DNA from: Panicum virgatum
Taxonomy: Eukaryota; Streptophyta; Magnoliopsida; Poales; Poaceae
NCBI RefSeq assembly: GCF_016808335.1
Contig: NC_053144.1
Location: 56,560,195 to 56,624,194 of the forward strand
DNA length: 64,000 nt
Direction of reading: 5' to 3'
The position numbers and the translations under genes were made by a program. Under the pieces are notes generated by a model. It searched no databases and was not told the origin of the DNA. It saw only the letters and a list, made by a program, of their open reading frames with translations. Numbering within the stretch: the first letter of the stretch is position 1; the number at the start of each line of letters is the position of its first letter. Shown here in pieces: positions 21,301 through 33,987 of this stretch.

Positions 21301-24238
21301 ACAAAATCATCGTTGCAGCATGCGAGGCATACTCTTTGCCGCACTTCTACATGCGCAAGAATTGGATGGTGAATGTTGAAAAGATATGCCTTGGATTCTA
21401 AAAAAATTATATGTTGAAAAGATGTGCCCTGCAACTATGATTATCAGTTTATTATTTACTAAATTGGTTTCTTACTGTGGTTTGACAAAGAACTATGTAT
21501 TCCATCCTCACCAGGAACAACATTTCTGTTATTGTGCAAGAAAATTTCAAGAGAATAAAAAGAAGAAACTTCCCTAGAAAATTTCTGTTACTGCATGTAA
21601 TATCGATCTTTTACTGAATACAAGATGCATCAATTTGTACCTTCATGATCTCTTATGTTTGTGTTTCTGTTATACGGATAAACCAAGAGCTACAAAAATA
21701 AATCATGATCTCCGATTTGGGCTCATAGTTAGACAGTGAGGTTGCTGATAACTAACAGTACATCATGTGGCTTTTAGGTGGCAACTATGTAATGGGGAAT
21801 TATCTTGTAAATGCATTCCGCTGGAGTGAAACTGTTGGACCATGGGAAGAAAGACCTGGGCATTTTAACGATGCTTGGGCCTACTGGACTGATGATGGAC
21901 TTGGATTTTTTGAGTTCCTCCAAGTGAGTAACACATTGCTACTTGTCTGAACGGGAAGTTCACATAATTACGGGCATGCATATCTTGATGCTGAGAGTCC
22001 TATTTCACTGATGTAGCTAGCAGAAGACCTTGGTGCTTGCCCAGTTTGGGTGGTTAATGATGGTAATTGTTATATCAACTTATCAATAAAGTATAGAAGA
22101 AGGCATAAAAAACCATTACATATTTGGAGAGATAACTTACCCTTGACTGGTTTGTTGGACTTGCTTTCAATGTGGCAGGGGCCAGCCTCAATGAAGAAGT
22201 CCCAACAGCAACAATAGCTGCCTTTGTAAAGGTTTGTTCTTGAATACTTAAAATGGACTGTTGGGCGACTGGTTAAACTTGCACCCACTTAATTTTTATT
22301 TTCATTTATATTAACAACTCCGGAATACCATAATGTACTTACAATTTACAACACAAGCACCACTAAGGAAATGTTTTTTTCCTGTCTAAGTATGCTGGAA
22401 ATGAGAAAAAATAGAGTCAAATGTTGGCATTGACACGAGGCTTTAATGTCTATATAGTGCATAAGTTCTTAATTAGGATTTCTGTGATTTCCTGGTTATG
22501 CTAACCAGAAATGTCGAACATTTCCTAGAATTTATGGCTCCATTCTAATAATATTTTCTAATATCACCAAATAGTTAATCCACATTGTGTTGTCCAAATT
22601 TCTCCATGCTTGCCATATTGCAGGATGTTGTTAATGGAATTGAATTTGCCAGGGGAGACCCCCAGACTGCATGGGGTTCGGTTCGTGCTGCAATGGGACA
22701 TCCAGAACCCTTTCAGCTTTATTATGTTTCAATAGGGAATCAAGAATGTTCTAAATACTATTATAAAGGTTTTCACACAATTCCATTTTCTTCCTGTCTT
22801 GCTTCATAGTAACATTCTTTCTAGAACCAACATAGAATTTGTTCAGTTTCATTTTATTGTTACGCAATAAATCTAATACTTCTCCCAATTTGTAGATAAC
22901 TACATGAAGTTCTATTCTGCAATAAAAGCATCCTACCCAGACATCACAATCATATCAAGCTGTGATAGATCTGCTGTTTCACCAGTCAACCCAGCTGATT
23001 TGTATGATGTTCACGTAATGTCTGCTGCTTTGCTTGGCCTTGATTTGACAATATTTTTCCCAGTAGTGAGACATCTTCTATGCTGCAGGTCTATACCTCA
23101 TCAGGTGATATGTTTTCCAGATCTAGAATGTTTGATAACACAGCCCGCAGTGGACCCAAGGTACTTGCTTTGCAAATGATACCTCGACTGTCATCCTTAC
23201 AACTGGCTTGTAATGCCCTATGTAATTCGTAGGCAATCGTTAGTGAATATGCTGTGACTGGAAATGATGCCGGTCGAGGAACACTGATAGCTGCTTTAGC
23301 GGAAGCTGCATTTCTCATTGGATTAGAAAGAAACAGGTTTTGTTAAATCCTATTTCTGGTTTGGCTCCTGGGTGATTTAGAGTACGTTATGGATTCATCT
23401 GCTTTGGAATGGTTTCTTTGCAGTGATGTGGTTGAGATGGCAAGTTGTGCTCCACTCTTTGTAAATGACAATGATCGAAGGTAATTGTGGATAATTACTT
23501 TTGCATGAGTTGTTACTTGATTATTCATCTATACTTAATAAAAGATTCCGCTCTGCAATAGGTGGAACCCAGATGCCATAGTCTTTAACTCATGGCAGCA
23601 CTATGGATGTCCAAATTACTGGATGCTACACTTCTTCAAAGATTCAAGCGGCGCGGCACTTCATCCATCCACTATTCAACTTTCAAACTATGATCAACTG
23701 GTCACATCTGCTATCACTTGGAATAATTCACAAGATGGGAATACATACCTGAAAATAAAGGTGGTTTCTTTCTCTCTTTGAGAAACTTAGCTTTGTGAAT
23801 GAAATGGAAATTAACTTGGCAAAAGAAAATCTTTCGCAGGTTGTAAATTTTGGGAGCAAAGCTGTTAACCTTAATATATCTGTAACTGGGCTGGAAACTG
23901 ATATTCAGAAATTTGGATCCATCAAGACGGTTCTTACATCTGGTTGGCTGCGGGATGAGAACTCCTTCCAGCAGCCAGACAAGGTTTGATGCATCAACTT
24001 GATTCAATGATTTCAAACTTAGCAACATGATAGTAGTTATACCTCGGACTTGATGTAGCGTCATGATGTCTGAACTTCTGTGCTATAGGTGGTGCCGGCG
24101 GCAAGTCCTATAACTAACGCAGGCGAGCAGATGGGTGTTGTTCTGGATTCCTACTCCCTCACCTCATTTGATCTCCTCCTGGGCTCGATCCAAAAGTTGC
24201 ATTCAGTCTCAGGGTCGACCTTGCATTCAAGCTTGTGA
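18314..24238 (+). CDS. GH51 alpha-L-arabinofuranosidase, secreted (675 aa, 17 exons)
   Basis: Exons: 18314-18493, 18979-19033, 19465-19676, 19996-20117, 20222-20375, 20925-20994, 21778-21923, 22017-22062, 22179-22231, 22624-22768, 22896-23014, 23089-23160, 23233-23336, 23424-23480, 23562-23760, 23840-23983, 24089-24238. All junctions are GT-AG and in phase. Residues 1-32 form a signal peptide, so it should act in the cell wall, where the family removes arabinose from arabinoxylan and arabinan. A CBM4/9-like segment (about 79-240) starts GFEAGGPNTPSNIDPW. The barrel follows (FRKDLASMLANLKPRFLKFPG, then GPWEERPGHFNDAW), then the C-terminal beta domain (NSWQHYGCPNYWM onward). The nucleophile motif VSEYAV gives Glu463. 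The acid/base motif, normally GNE(D/E)C, reads GNQEC at 384-388, so the expected Glu is Gln386. Length is normal and there are no stops. Confidence 0.93.
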
Positions 24239-24422
24239 TTGCAGTGTGTGATGTTGCCACGATACGGGTCCTCCAAGGCTCCAATAGAAAAATACAATAT
24301 CTGTGTGCATAGATTATTTGTACCTAAAGAAGTCAACAAACATGGTTTCTTCAACAGGATGATGAATTGTGAGGCTGATTAATCAATGGTTTTATAAAGT
24401 TCAGAACTTGCTTCACCACACA

Positions 24423-24494
24423 TCCGTTGTAGTCTAGCTGGTTAGGATACTTGGCTCTCACCTGAGAGACCTGGGTTTGAGTCCCGGCAACGGA
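24423..24494 (+). tRNA. tRNA-Glu(CTC), slightly degenerate
   Basis: The 72-nt segment folds as a cloverleaf. Acceptor arm tccgttg/caacgga is fully paired. The box A region is 'tagtctagctgg'. The anticodon loop 'ctctcac' contains CTC. The box B region reads 'ggtttgagtcc' where the consensus is ggttcgantcc, so position 56 is T instead of the near-invariant C. The anticodon stem has two G-U wobble pairs. A T10 run follows. The fold and terminator favour a polymerase III gene, but the C56 change suggests it may be poorly functional or a pseudogene. Confidence 0.8.
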
Positions 24495-24498
24495 ATTC

Positions 24499-24508
24499 TT
24501 TTTTTTTT
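24499..24508 (+). terminator. RNA polymerase III T-run terminator
   Basis: Ten consecutive T start four bases after the tRNA-Glu-like gene, a strong polymerase III termination signal. Confidence 0.75.
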
Positions 24509-24714
24509 CTTTGCAGTTTTTCATTCTGGCATCTTTTCATGTTTTCTGGACCTGACCTCATCTCCCCTCCTTTCCTTAGTAATATGTATTGTAGCATTGC
24601 TCTGAAGCAAGGCGTACGCTACAGATGTTTTAGGTCCAAACTTCTCTAATTTTTTTCTGTCCTGATTCACTACGAGTTCCGCAGAAGTTGCTGAAAGAAG
24701 ATTTCGAAAGACTA

Positions 24715-25058
24715 AGGGGGTGTTTAGAAACAGGGACTTCAAAAAAGTCCTAGGGACTTTTTAGTATTTAGAAGTATTAAATAAATATTAATTATAAAAT
24801 TAACTGCAGAACCCTGGGGCTAAACTGCGAGACGAATCTAATGAGGTATCTTAATCTATGATTAGCGAATGGTTACTGTAGCATCACTGTAGCAAATTAT
24901 GAATTAATTAGGCTCATTAGATTCGTCTCGCGAAAAAGCACTCAGCTGTCAAAAAACATTTATAAACAAATTTTATTTAATACTATAAAATAGTAAGATT
25001 TCTTTTGATGTGATAGGGACTTCTGAAAAAAATCCTGGAGCCAAACAAGGCCTAAGAG
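24715..25058. mobile_element. MITE downstream of the GH51 gene
   Basis: The left end 'ggtgtttagaaacagggact' and the right end (reverse) 'ggccttgtttggctccagg' are loosely inverted. Inside, 'gcgagacgaatctaatgag' at 24827-24845 is repeated inverted at 24913-24931. The same inverted pair occurs in the MITE at 42.4-42.7 kb, so the two belong to one family. No coding. Confidence 0.7.
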
Positions 25059-25401
25059 AGGACAAACTTCTTCTCTCTCTCACACACTTCTTCAAAGACA
25101 ACGCAGCGCTATGCGCCTGTGTGCTCAGTGCACGTGACGACAAAAGAGGTCGCAGTGGTTTCCTTGTCACCAAGCTGCCGCTATCCCTTAATCACGTGGA
25201 TTAAGAATCTTGGTTTGCCAACTAATTTAAAATTCCACTTCCAACGAAGGGCTAAAACGCATTATGCCTCCACCCAAATTAAACTCGATCGCCCCTTTAT
25301 TAACTAACTAATCCCGGCCAGAAGATTCCCTCCCCAGCCGCGCACGACCCCTTTCTATCCTCCGGTGCCCCCGACCAGGACCGCCAACACCGGCCGCCGC
25401 C

Positions 25402-27090
25402 ATGTCTCCGGCCCCGCCGCCGCCGTCGCGCGCCCGCATCCGGCCGTGGCTGGTGGTGGGGGACCTGGCGCTGGCGGCCGCGTGGGTGTGCGCGGGCGCG
25501 CTGGTGAAGCTGCTCGTGTACGGCCCGCTCGGCTTCGGGGGCCGGCCTCAGGCCGAGGCGGTGAAGGCCTCGCTCTCCATCGTGTACATGTTCATCTTCG
25601 CCTGGCTCGAGGCCGCCACGGGCGGCGCCTCCTACAACCCGCTCACCATCCTTGCCGCCGCCGTCGCCTCCCACGGCGGACCGGCCGTATACCTGTTCAC
25701 CGCCTTCGCGCGAATCCCTGCCCAGGTAATTAATGTTCCCGGACGCGATGTCTGTCGTCAACTCGTAATTCAATCTTCCTTCTGGATTTGGTCTTCAATC
25801 TTATCCATTTGTGAAACACAGAACGGCCTATGGTAATTTGATTGATCACATCTGTGGGGACCAAAATTACTGATTATGCTATATGCCTGCCTGATATCTA
25901 ATCCTCCAAGTGTGGTTTTATTACCTTATAAGCATATGCCAATTGACAACATTCATACAACAGGCAAGATGCCTGATGCTATAACTTGTAATGCTTGTCA
26001 CTTTGCCACGATATACAGCTACTGTATATTGTCATTACATTCTGTTTCGGTTAACAGTTATGGACAAATTGATTGATCTGTTGATCGGTGTATTTTTTTA
26101 TTAAACATTTGTCGTTCTCGTTATGGTTATCAGGTGATTGGGGCGGTTCTGGGAGTGAAGCTGATTCAGTTTACTTTCCCTAATGTGGGTAAGGGGGCCC
26201 GCTTAAGTGTTGGTGCTCATCATGGAGCATTAGCTGAAGGATTAGCAACTTTCATGGTTGTTATGGTGTCAGTGACTCTTAAGAAGAAGGAGATGAAAAG
26301 TTTCTTTATGAAGACATGGATCACAAGCATCTGGAAGAACACAATTCATATCCTTAGCTCGGACATAACTGGAGGGATAATGAACCCTGCATCTGTAAGT
26401 CTTTCAGCACGGGCATTACTCATATCTAACTTACAAATGAACCTTTTGGATTTCATGTCAAATTCAGGCGATTTGCTTCCCTAGGAACCAAACTGAAACT
26501 ATCCAAAAGTACAGGCATCAATTTTGTTGTGACTGCATTCATCATCCTAGTCTGCGCACTGTTATACTTATACACATGTGTCATTGCAGCATGTCATGTG
26601 TGATTGATTGAGTTGTGCGCCAGACAGCAATTATGCTGTCCTGTACTTGCCAAGTGGATGATTCAAGCTGGTATCAAACTTAGGCACTGCAGTGTAGCAG
26701 TTTATATGATGGCAGACCTTATAAGATTGTCTTGCTTTTTTTTCTGTTACAAAGGACATATATAGGAAAGGTTTGTGCTATGAAAAGGCTATATGGCAGT
26801 CACTGTAGATTATGCCAATTGGCTCCGTGTTAGATGTTTGCTCCTATTACACCTGACATTCATAATTGCTTTAGTTCATGTAGTCTGTGAAAGATTAGTA
26901 ATCCATATTCAGTTTCCTGATTGCTTGTTCTGGTATGCGTTTGCAGGCTTTTGCTTGGGCATATGCTCGAGGAGATCATACAACATTTGACCACCTACTG
27001 GTATATTGGCTGGCGCCTCTCCAAGCAACCCTGTTAGGAGTGTGGGTAGTGACCTTCTTAACTAAACCCAAGAAGATCAAGGAGCAGTAG
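25402..27090 (+). CDS. SIP2-1: SIP-type aquaporin, SIP2-like (242 aa)
   Basis: Exons 25402-25725, 26134-26394, 26947-27090, all in phase. The protein has the six hydrophobic segments of the major intrinsic protein fold and starts with a Pro-rich MSPAPPPPSR tail. The first pore motif is NPL (residues 79-81) instead of NPA; the second is NPA (192-194), followed by SAFAWAYARGDHTTFDH. The NPL/NPA pair and the short N-terminus are typical of the small basic intrinsic protein subgroup SIP2, located in the endoplasmic reticulum in Arabidopsis (family knowledge). The lysine-rich C-terminus TKPKKIKEQ fits ER retention. The second intron cuts just after the second NPA motif. The start was chosen as the first ATG in frame; the very GC-rich first exon is normal for grasses. 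Confidence 0.92.
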
Positions 27091-28905
27091 GCAGATGAAA
27101 ACAAGCACAAGAAGAAATAGACTATTCTTTTGTGGAGTTAGAGCTCCATTTCATCTTCTTAACAAGAAGAGATGAATGTTTCGAAGCTAATCTAAGAAAT
27201 ACCCATCTATCGTTGTTAGCTTCTGAGAAGTCTCCTTGGTCCGCATCTCTTGTATCTAGCTTGCTTGGATTGTCCAGCAGCTTGTAAATATCTGTTCCAG
27301 CCAAGATATTGGGACCAGTGTATGGGAGGTAAAACTTCTGAGTTGATGGTAGCCTACATTATTATTGCACCAGATTGGTGAAAGTATATTCGGTCTCATT
27401 ATCATGATAATTGGAGATGCCATGTTACGCCCGTACTACGCAGATACGCTGGCCTGGACCTGGATGGCTGGGAGTGCGAAGGCCGAATTCTGCATACCTC
27501 ATGAGCCTGGGCAAGGAGGCCCAAACTCATGAGTCGATGCAGCTAAAAGGTGCGGCCCATACAACCAAGCTCGTGCAAACTTCATGAAATTGTAGTAGAA
27601 TTTAAGATGGAAAGTAATTTGCAAGCAAAGTATGGAATGTCTAATTTAAGCAACGTCAGAATGTCAGGAGTTAGCCTTTGGGCCTACGGGGATGGTTTCC
27701 GAAGTTTAATTTTAACGCGCTGGGCCCTTGTACGTCCGGGATGGCCCTGATAAAAGCTCGGGCAGAGGGGAATCAATGGCGATGGCATCACAAATTGCTG
27801 CGGGTAGCTAGAGAATGATTTGATTATCTATCCAGCAAGCTCAGCGTCCTGTCGCGCGGGTCTACCAGGTCCATGTGACATGCCTCTCTTTCTGCAGGGC
27901 ATGTGGGCCCATGAAAGGCCGGAGGACGGGAGAAGCCCACGCCGACCGTTCTGTCTACCACGAGTAATGCTGGCCCCCTGGTCCTTTTTCTCCATTTTTG
28001 AGGGACCATCCTTTTCCTTCCCGGTGAGAGATTTCTATCAACTCGATTACTACCATGCGAGCACTCCCTGCACCCTCTCTAAAAAAAGGTCGTTAAACAT
28101 ATATCGTAACACGAATACACGACCATTCAATTGTTTTTAGGGCAACCATTCAATTGTTTCGTAGCTCCAGTTGCCCTAATCTATCAGTTACTGCAGGAGC
28201 CTCATCCGAATCGGAATGGATTATTCTAACTCGTAGATATATCATCTCTTACGTCATCGATATCCCTCGGGGCGGTGATTGAGTTGTGGCCGTGTGCCGC
28301 CGCGTGGTTCATAATTTGGAGGCCGCATGCTTGAGCAGAGTTCTCACGCAACGCGATGCCCCCAAACAAAAACTTGGTCCCCGTGAAACATGATTACACA
28401 GTTGCCATTTTGTAGTCCTAATAAGATCATTATCTAAAAAAAGTTACGTCGTCAGACATTCTGCAAGCAGGTGCGGCGGCAGGATTTTTTTTTTCAAGAT
28501 ATAGTGTTCATCAGATAGTAAAATATAAATCTAGTAGTAGCAGAAGTGCACTGTATGCATATATAGAATATGCAAGGAGAAGAGGTAGGATATGGAGACT
28601 AGGGATCGTGGAAGGAGAAGAGGTAGGGTATGGAGACTAGGGATCGTGGAGCGATCTCTGAACTCAGAAGCTAGCATTAAAAAAAACAACAGCAGATGAT
28701 TGCCTAAAGAAAATGAAGAAGAAACGAGCACGGTCAAGATCACGAGAGTAGGACCTTTCGAGAAAGTGAAAACGATAAAGGGGGTAGAGCGTGTGGATGT
28801 GGCTCAAGCCCAAGAATGTTCGGCGCCACGTACCATCAGGCATCGACCGAAGAGAATTTGATTCTCCGTGGAGCCGGCCCGATCGAATTGACTGGAGCCT
28901 TTATT
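27091..28905. other. Intergenic region 3' of the aquaporin gene
   Basis: This includes the aquaporin 3' untranslated region. No further gene recognised. A 38-bp tandem duplication lies at 28574-28649. Confidence 0.5.
28574..28649. repeat. Tandem duplication, 38-bp unit, two copies
   Basis: The unit begins 'aaggagaagaggtagg' at 28574 and again at 28612; the copies differ by about one base. Confidence 0.9.
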
Positions 28906-29155
28906 AGCCCTGTTTAGTTTCCGAAATTTTTTGGGTTTTGACATTGTAGCACTTTTGTTGTTATTTGATAATTAATGTCTAATTATAAATTAATTAGATT
29001 TAAAAAATTTGTCTCGTGCTAATCAATTAGACTGCGTTATTAATTATTTTTCTCAACTACATTCAGTACTCCATGCATGTGTCCAAAAATTCGATGTGAC
29101 GGATCCAAAAATTCGATGTGACGGATACTGTAGAAAAAAATTTCGGAACTAAACT
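28906..29155. mobile_element. MITE with ccctgtttagttt ends
   Basis: The left end 'ccctgtttagtttccgaaat' and the right end 'atttcggaactaaactcat' are inverted copies. It is related to the MITE at 5290-5619 by its terminal word. Internally, 'ccaaaaattcgatgtgacgg' is present twice in tandem at about 29082-29125. Confidence 0.75.
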
Positions 29156-31908
29156 CATTTTGTACAGGGATCCCCGTACATGCTGGTGGCCATGTCAAGC
29201 TCGGATCCTCGGGTTCTTTATGCATTCTGATCCAGAGCAGACGTGCATGCATGAAGAATGTCAGCTGCGCACCACTAATGTCTGATTCCCTCATTCCACA
29301 ACCTGGCATCATCGCCCATCACTTTTTTACGTGCATCTAACCCCGTGGAGCAGGGAACACGAGGGCCACGAGGTAGTCTTTATTTACTCTTTTATTTCTT
29401 CTACAAAAGAGACTAAAATATGTAATACGTTGATTTTTACTCGAGAGTCCGAGGTAGTAGTTGTTTAGTGTGAGAGCCTGCCAGCCTGGGACATCTTACC
29501 ACCAACAAGATGTGGGGGGTAAAAGGAAGACTGCTCATCATGTCATCAATTGGCAGGAAAAAAAACCAAGGAAAAGTCCAGCACCTTTTTGTTCTTGCAA
29601 CATGCAGTAGTATGACGTTCTTGCAACGGCCTGGTGGAGATGAATCGTACGGCGTGGCTGATCTACGGAGGTGCCTCTCTCTAGGCTCTAGCGCTCTTGT
29701 GGTCTTACCGCACGTGCTACAGCGTACGTACGTGGAAAAAGGACGCGCGCGGAGGGCAGTCGGCCACGTCTGCGTCGCACAGTACAATGTAGTGGTCGTA
29801 CTACTAGCTATATTATGTACTAGTAGTAGTAGTATCATCGTGGTCGCGAAAAGGCTCCCGTGTCCCGTGCGATCGAGGCGCCCAAAACTCAAACTCAAAC
29901 GCGAATTCTACTCTGACTTTGTACCGGTCGCGCAGCCCGGCACGGCGGCAGAGCCTATCATGATAGCGCGCCGGACGTATGACCCGGACCGGAAAGCTTA
30001 GCTCTGCACTCTGTGCTCCGCAGTCGGCACGCCGCCACCCGGCCGACCTTTCTGACCTCAGCCCGTACCGGCACACGCACCGGGCGCCGGCACAGCGGCG
30101 CGTCCGCTTGTAGCCCTGCGGGAGCACGGAAACCTCGGCAATACAGGCTACATGCTACAGCAGCCAAGCCACGCCCGCCGGGAGCCCGAGGAGCTAGCTG
30201 TAGATAGGGATGGCACGGCTCGGACGATGTGAGAGTGCGTGGGCGATACGAGCCCCAGCCGGATAGGCATCGTCGGGTGGCGCCGCGTGTCGTATTCCCT
30301 TTCCCCCCACGGCCCCGTGGGCCCCGCTGCCTGCCCGCTTTCCTGTTGAGCCGGCCCCCACTCCCGTGTCTGGCCCCCGACGAAGCTGCCGGGAAGCTTC
30401 GTCGCCCCCCCGGCTCGCATGTCGCATTGCATCCCCGCCCCCGGATCCCGCCGAGCGCGACGTGCGTGCGCCGCGCCGCGGCCCCCGCGACGTCCTGGTT
30501 GGTGGTGGTGGTGGTGCGGCTACAGGACAGCGGCCCGGGCCGGCTGTCTGGCTGGGCCCGGGGTTCGGCCAGGCACAGCCGCTGTTGGTTACCGCAAATA
30601 CGGGCTGGCTGGCGCGACGGAAAACAACTGGCGCCGGCCGCTTCTCCTGATCTCCGCGCGCGCCTGTACTAGTGTTACCGCGACCGCCGCCGCTTGCCCA
30701 GGACGTGGCCGGCGAGCTGACGTGCCATTGCAGGGGTGTTTGGCAATGTGCGTGGCCCGGCAGCGGGGCCGGCCCCGGCGCGCCTGCCTGCCTGCGCCGT
30801 GTTTGGCAATGTCCTGCACGGCGTGAATGGCTTGTCCGCCTACAACGGGTAGGCTGACTCCGAGAGGCCACCACGCTTCCATTTACCCGCGCCGGCGCCG
30901 AGCTGCTACGGAAAAAAAAAAAATCTTGACGACAAGTTGCATCAGGACTGCTGCGAGGACGCGCCAAGGACCAGATCGCTCGCCTGTAAACGTCTCAACG
31001 TGAGCATCTACTTTTTTTCAGAAAAGAAAATAAAAATAAAAGAGTTATTTGCAGCCTCTGCGACCGCACACATTTTACATCACCGCGAGCATCTACCACT
31101 CGCTTTTCAAATCCGATGCGATCGCCAGGATCTCATCTGTGGTAGACCGAGCGATGCTGGCCGGCGAGGCGGCTAAGGAAGCAAGCACTGCCTGATATTT
31201 CTCCACGGTAAACATGAAAGACGCAAGCCAAACCATTCATCCCCGAAACGTAAGAAATAGTATTACAGTAAATGAGTGAAACACCAGCTGCAACAACAGC
31301 GACCATTCGCCTACGAAACATCCGGTCCAAATTCTCTCGTCGGATTTGGCAAACGGAAGGAGAAGCAGGCGGCCCCGGTGTCGCTTTCGCCGGCCCTCCC
31401 GCGCGCAGCTGCGAGGAAGCTTCCTAGCGCTCATCCCCCCGGACGGGACTGTCTGACGTGGCTCCAGCCGACTCGGCCGGACTCGTGGCTCGCGGCGCTT
31501 CGAGAAATAATCCTGTATGGCTTCTCCATACATTGCCATCGAGACCATCAACTCCGTCAGCAAGGTTTTTGTATGCATGTATAATGATAGGCATGCTTAG
31601 GGTTATTCAACCGGTACTAAACTACCAGTAGCACAAGCAAAGTTGCGAGGTCAGATGCGCTAACAACTCTTACACTTGTCCAGCTTCCAGGGCGCCGTTC
31701 GGTTGGCTGTCCAGCTAGGCTGGGCTGGGCTGGGCTGGGCTGGAGATGGAGGTGGGAAGGATCGGGCACCTGACGCTTGTGTACACGCGACGGCAGTTGT
31801 GTCGCTGGCTGTTCGGCCATAGGGCCCACGTGAAGCTTCTAGGCCTATATGTCAGTGGACGTTCATGAGGAGCGCTGGAGAGCGCATCGGTGAGAGAGCG
31901 GCTTATCA
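29156..31908. other. Intergenic, GC-rich in part, no supported gene
   Basis: Long open frames around 29.5-31.0 kb follow GC richness, have biased Arg/Pro/Ala composition and overlap each other on both strands, so I do not call genes. Simple repeats are present, such as (ggt)n near 30500 and (gctgg)n at 31718-31743. Confidence 0.5.
31718..31743. repeat. Microsatellite, (ggctg)n
   Basis: About five tandem copies of the pentamer. Confidence 0.85.
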
Positions 31909-32056
31909 GCCTGTTCGGCTGGTGTACTAGCCTCCAGTCCTAAAGTATTTCCCTCTCACACCGCTCCAGCACCAGTCTCTAGCCGTCAGTTAGGCAATAT
32001 TTTTCTCTCACACCACTTCAGCTCCAACCTCCTGCTCCAGCCTGCCGAACAGATGC
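31909..32056. mobile_element. Short MITE with ctgttcggc ends
   Basis: The left end 'gcctgttcggctgg' and the right end 'cctgccgaacagatgc' are imperfect inverted repeats about 120 bp apart, and a 'ctctcacacc' word is repeated inside. The arrangement is typical of short grass hAT-type MITEs. No clear target duplication. Confidence 0.55.
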
Positions 32057-33837
32057 ATTCTAACAGGGCGCAGAACGTCGTGGACACGACAGCGACGGGA
32101 ATTAATTAAAATTAAGGCGCCATTTGCGCCCGTAACGGAATATCGCGGTCCGATTTTTTTATCGGTCGCGTGGTTGAGCCATTCCTCAGATCAGCAGCTT
32201 AAAGAAAGAAACCCTGGAATTCTTGCTTGCACGGATGGTCATTGCTGTCCTCAGCTCACCAATGGGCAATGGCCGGCTGGTCACGTACCGAACCGGCGCC
32301 GCGGTAGCGGGCCATCTTTTGCAGCCGGGACCGGGACGGAACAAAAGCGCCGCGGGCACCCAAACCCCCCACGTGGCCGCGGTCCGAAGCGGTATCCTCG
32401 GATGGCGATGCCGAGGCATCTCACGCGATGAACGGCGCTGATGCGATCGGTGTACGTACGCATTGCGCGTGTAGGGTTCCACCGGGTTCTGTGGTTATCC
32501 GTCCTGCCGGTTTCTGTTTTCCTTTTTTTCTTTACTGTGCACAAGGATCTTTTGATTTGCTGCAGCAGCTTACATCTCTACTCCAGGCAGGCAGATTATT
32601 CTCTGTGGTTTTTCGTTTATGCCCTAGAATTATCTATCTCCTCCACAGATAATAGACCATGAAAAGATCTACTTGCTTCTTCTTGGAATTCCTCCGGTCT
32701 CCATGTGCAAACTCCTGCACCGAAGAATCTTTTTTCCCTTGTAAGGAAACTAAGACACTGGATGTTAGTTAGCAATAGCATTTGGCCTGCTGGTAGCGCA
32801 ATCTTTACCAAAACAAGCCTCCTCCTCCTCCAACCCGATCGAAATATCCAATCAATTGGCCTCCAGCGTCATCATGTGCCGCTCATCAGTTTTCTGCTCG
32901 TCCCCCCTGTTGCCCCTGCGCGCCCAAAACCGACCGAGCACGGAGCAGGGCGTAGGCGCGCAGGTACGCCGGTGGCCCTCTTGAGCATTTGCAGGAAAAA
33001 GGAACGTCACAATTTCTCAACATTTTTGGTGGTTGTGTGACTGCAGCTTTGCTTCCTCTGTGCTCCGCCAACAGCCCAAACAACCAATACCAATGCCGTA
33101 CTTATCAAAAAAAGAAAGAAAAGAAAAGAAAAGAGCGGCGAGTGGCCAGCGGATTTGTTGGCAATATGCTGCTGTTTGGTTCTGTCATTCGGTCCTTTTT
33201 TGCTGGCCTGCTCTCAGAAAATAAATAAAATTAAAATCGGTTCCCGCGACAAGAGCTCGTTTTGCTATTCTTTTTTATGAGTAGACGTGCGCAAGGCACC
33301 AGCCCACAGGTGAACAGTACGGCCAGCTGGAATATAGTACAGTCTCCACACTAAACAGGTGGATCATTAACATTGTAAGTGACGACTTCAACTGAGATAA
33401 CAAATGAGGTCGAGGAACATAGACCCTGTACTTGCTGTCAAAGTGACGATTAGTCGATTACCGCCGGGGGTGCAAATCTCAGCACAGATTCGGCTGTAAG
33501 ATTCTTTTTCCTCCATTTTTCCATCAGAAAAAAAAGGAATAGCAGTGACCCAAAAGACACAAGATGCGACGCAACCTGGCAAGTTGCAACCCTTGGGATG
33601 CCTGAAAAGGGCCAGTGAAGTGGCGACTGCAATCAAACAAACTTTTGGTGCCGAGCCCCCGGAGACCCCCCCTACTCATGGCCGGTTGTCACGGACGAGC
33701 CTCCTCCTCTGCACTGCAGGGGACTCATCCCACTGACCCGTGGCCCCCAGTGCAGTGGGGCCAGCCGGTCAGCGGCACCGAGCCGCTCTGCAGTACGGAG
33801 GAACCGTTCCGTTGCCACAGGGCCACAGGGGGCAACG
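32057..33837. other. Intergenic region upstream of the CIPK gene
   Basis: No coding gene recognised. The right part is the presumed CIPK promoter. Confidence 0.5.
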
Positions 33838-33987
33838 CTTTATAGCACCATACCACACCCCTCTCGTTTCTCCCCCGGCGTAACATCCTTCTCCCAACTC
33901 TCAGCCTAGAACTCGCCTTCGCTTCGCTCTTCTCCTCGAGTTCTTTCGAGCCGCTGGTCGTCCCGCGCTCGGCGCTGGAACTGGAAG
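33838..33987 (+). promoter_or_regulatory. CIPK core promoter and first leader exon
   Basis: The TATA-like word 'ctttata' lies at 33838-33844. It is followed by a CT-rich leader that ends at the donor 'ggaag|gtgagc' (exon end 33987). The exact transcription start is unknown. Confidence 0.55.

Noticed and set aside
30736..30812. Repeated 'gtgtttggcaatgt' 63 bp apart as a target duplication
   Set aside because: The intervening segment has no transposon features; chance or an old small duplication explains it equally well.
30194..30967. 257-codon minus-strand open frame
   Set aside because: Composition is Arg/Pro/Ser-rich as expected from GC-rich noncoding DNA, with competing frames on the other strand and no domain.
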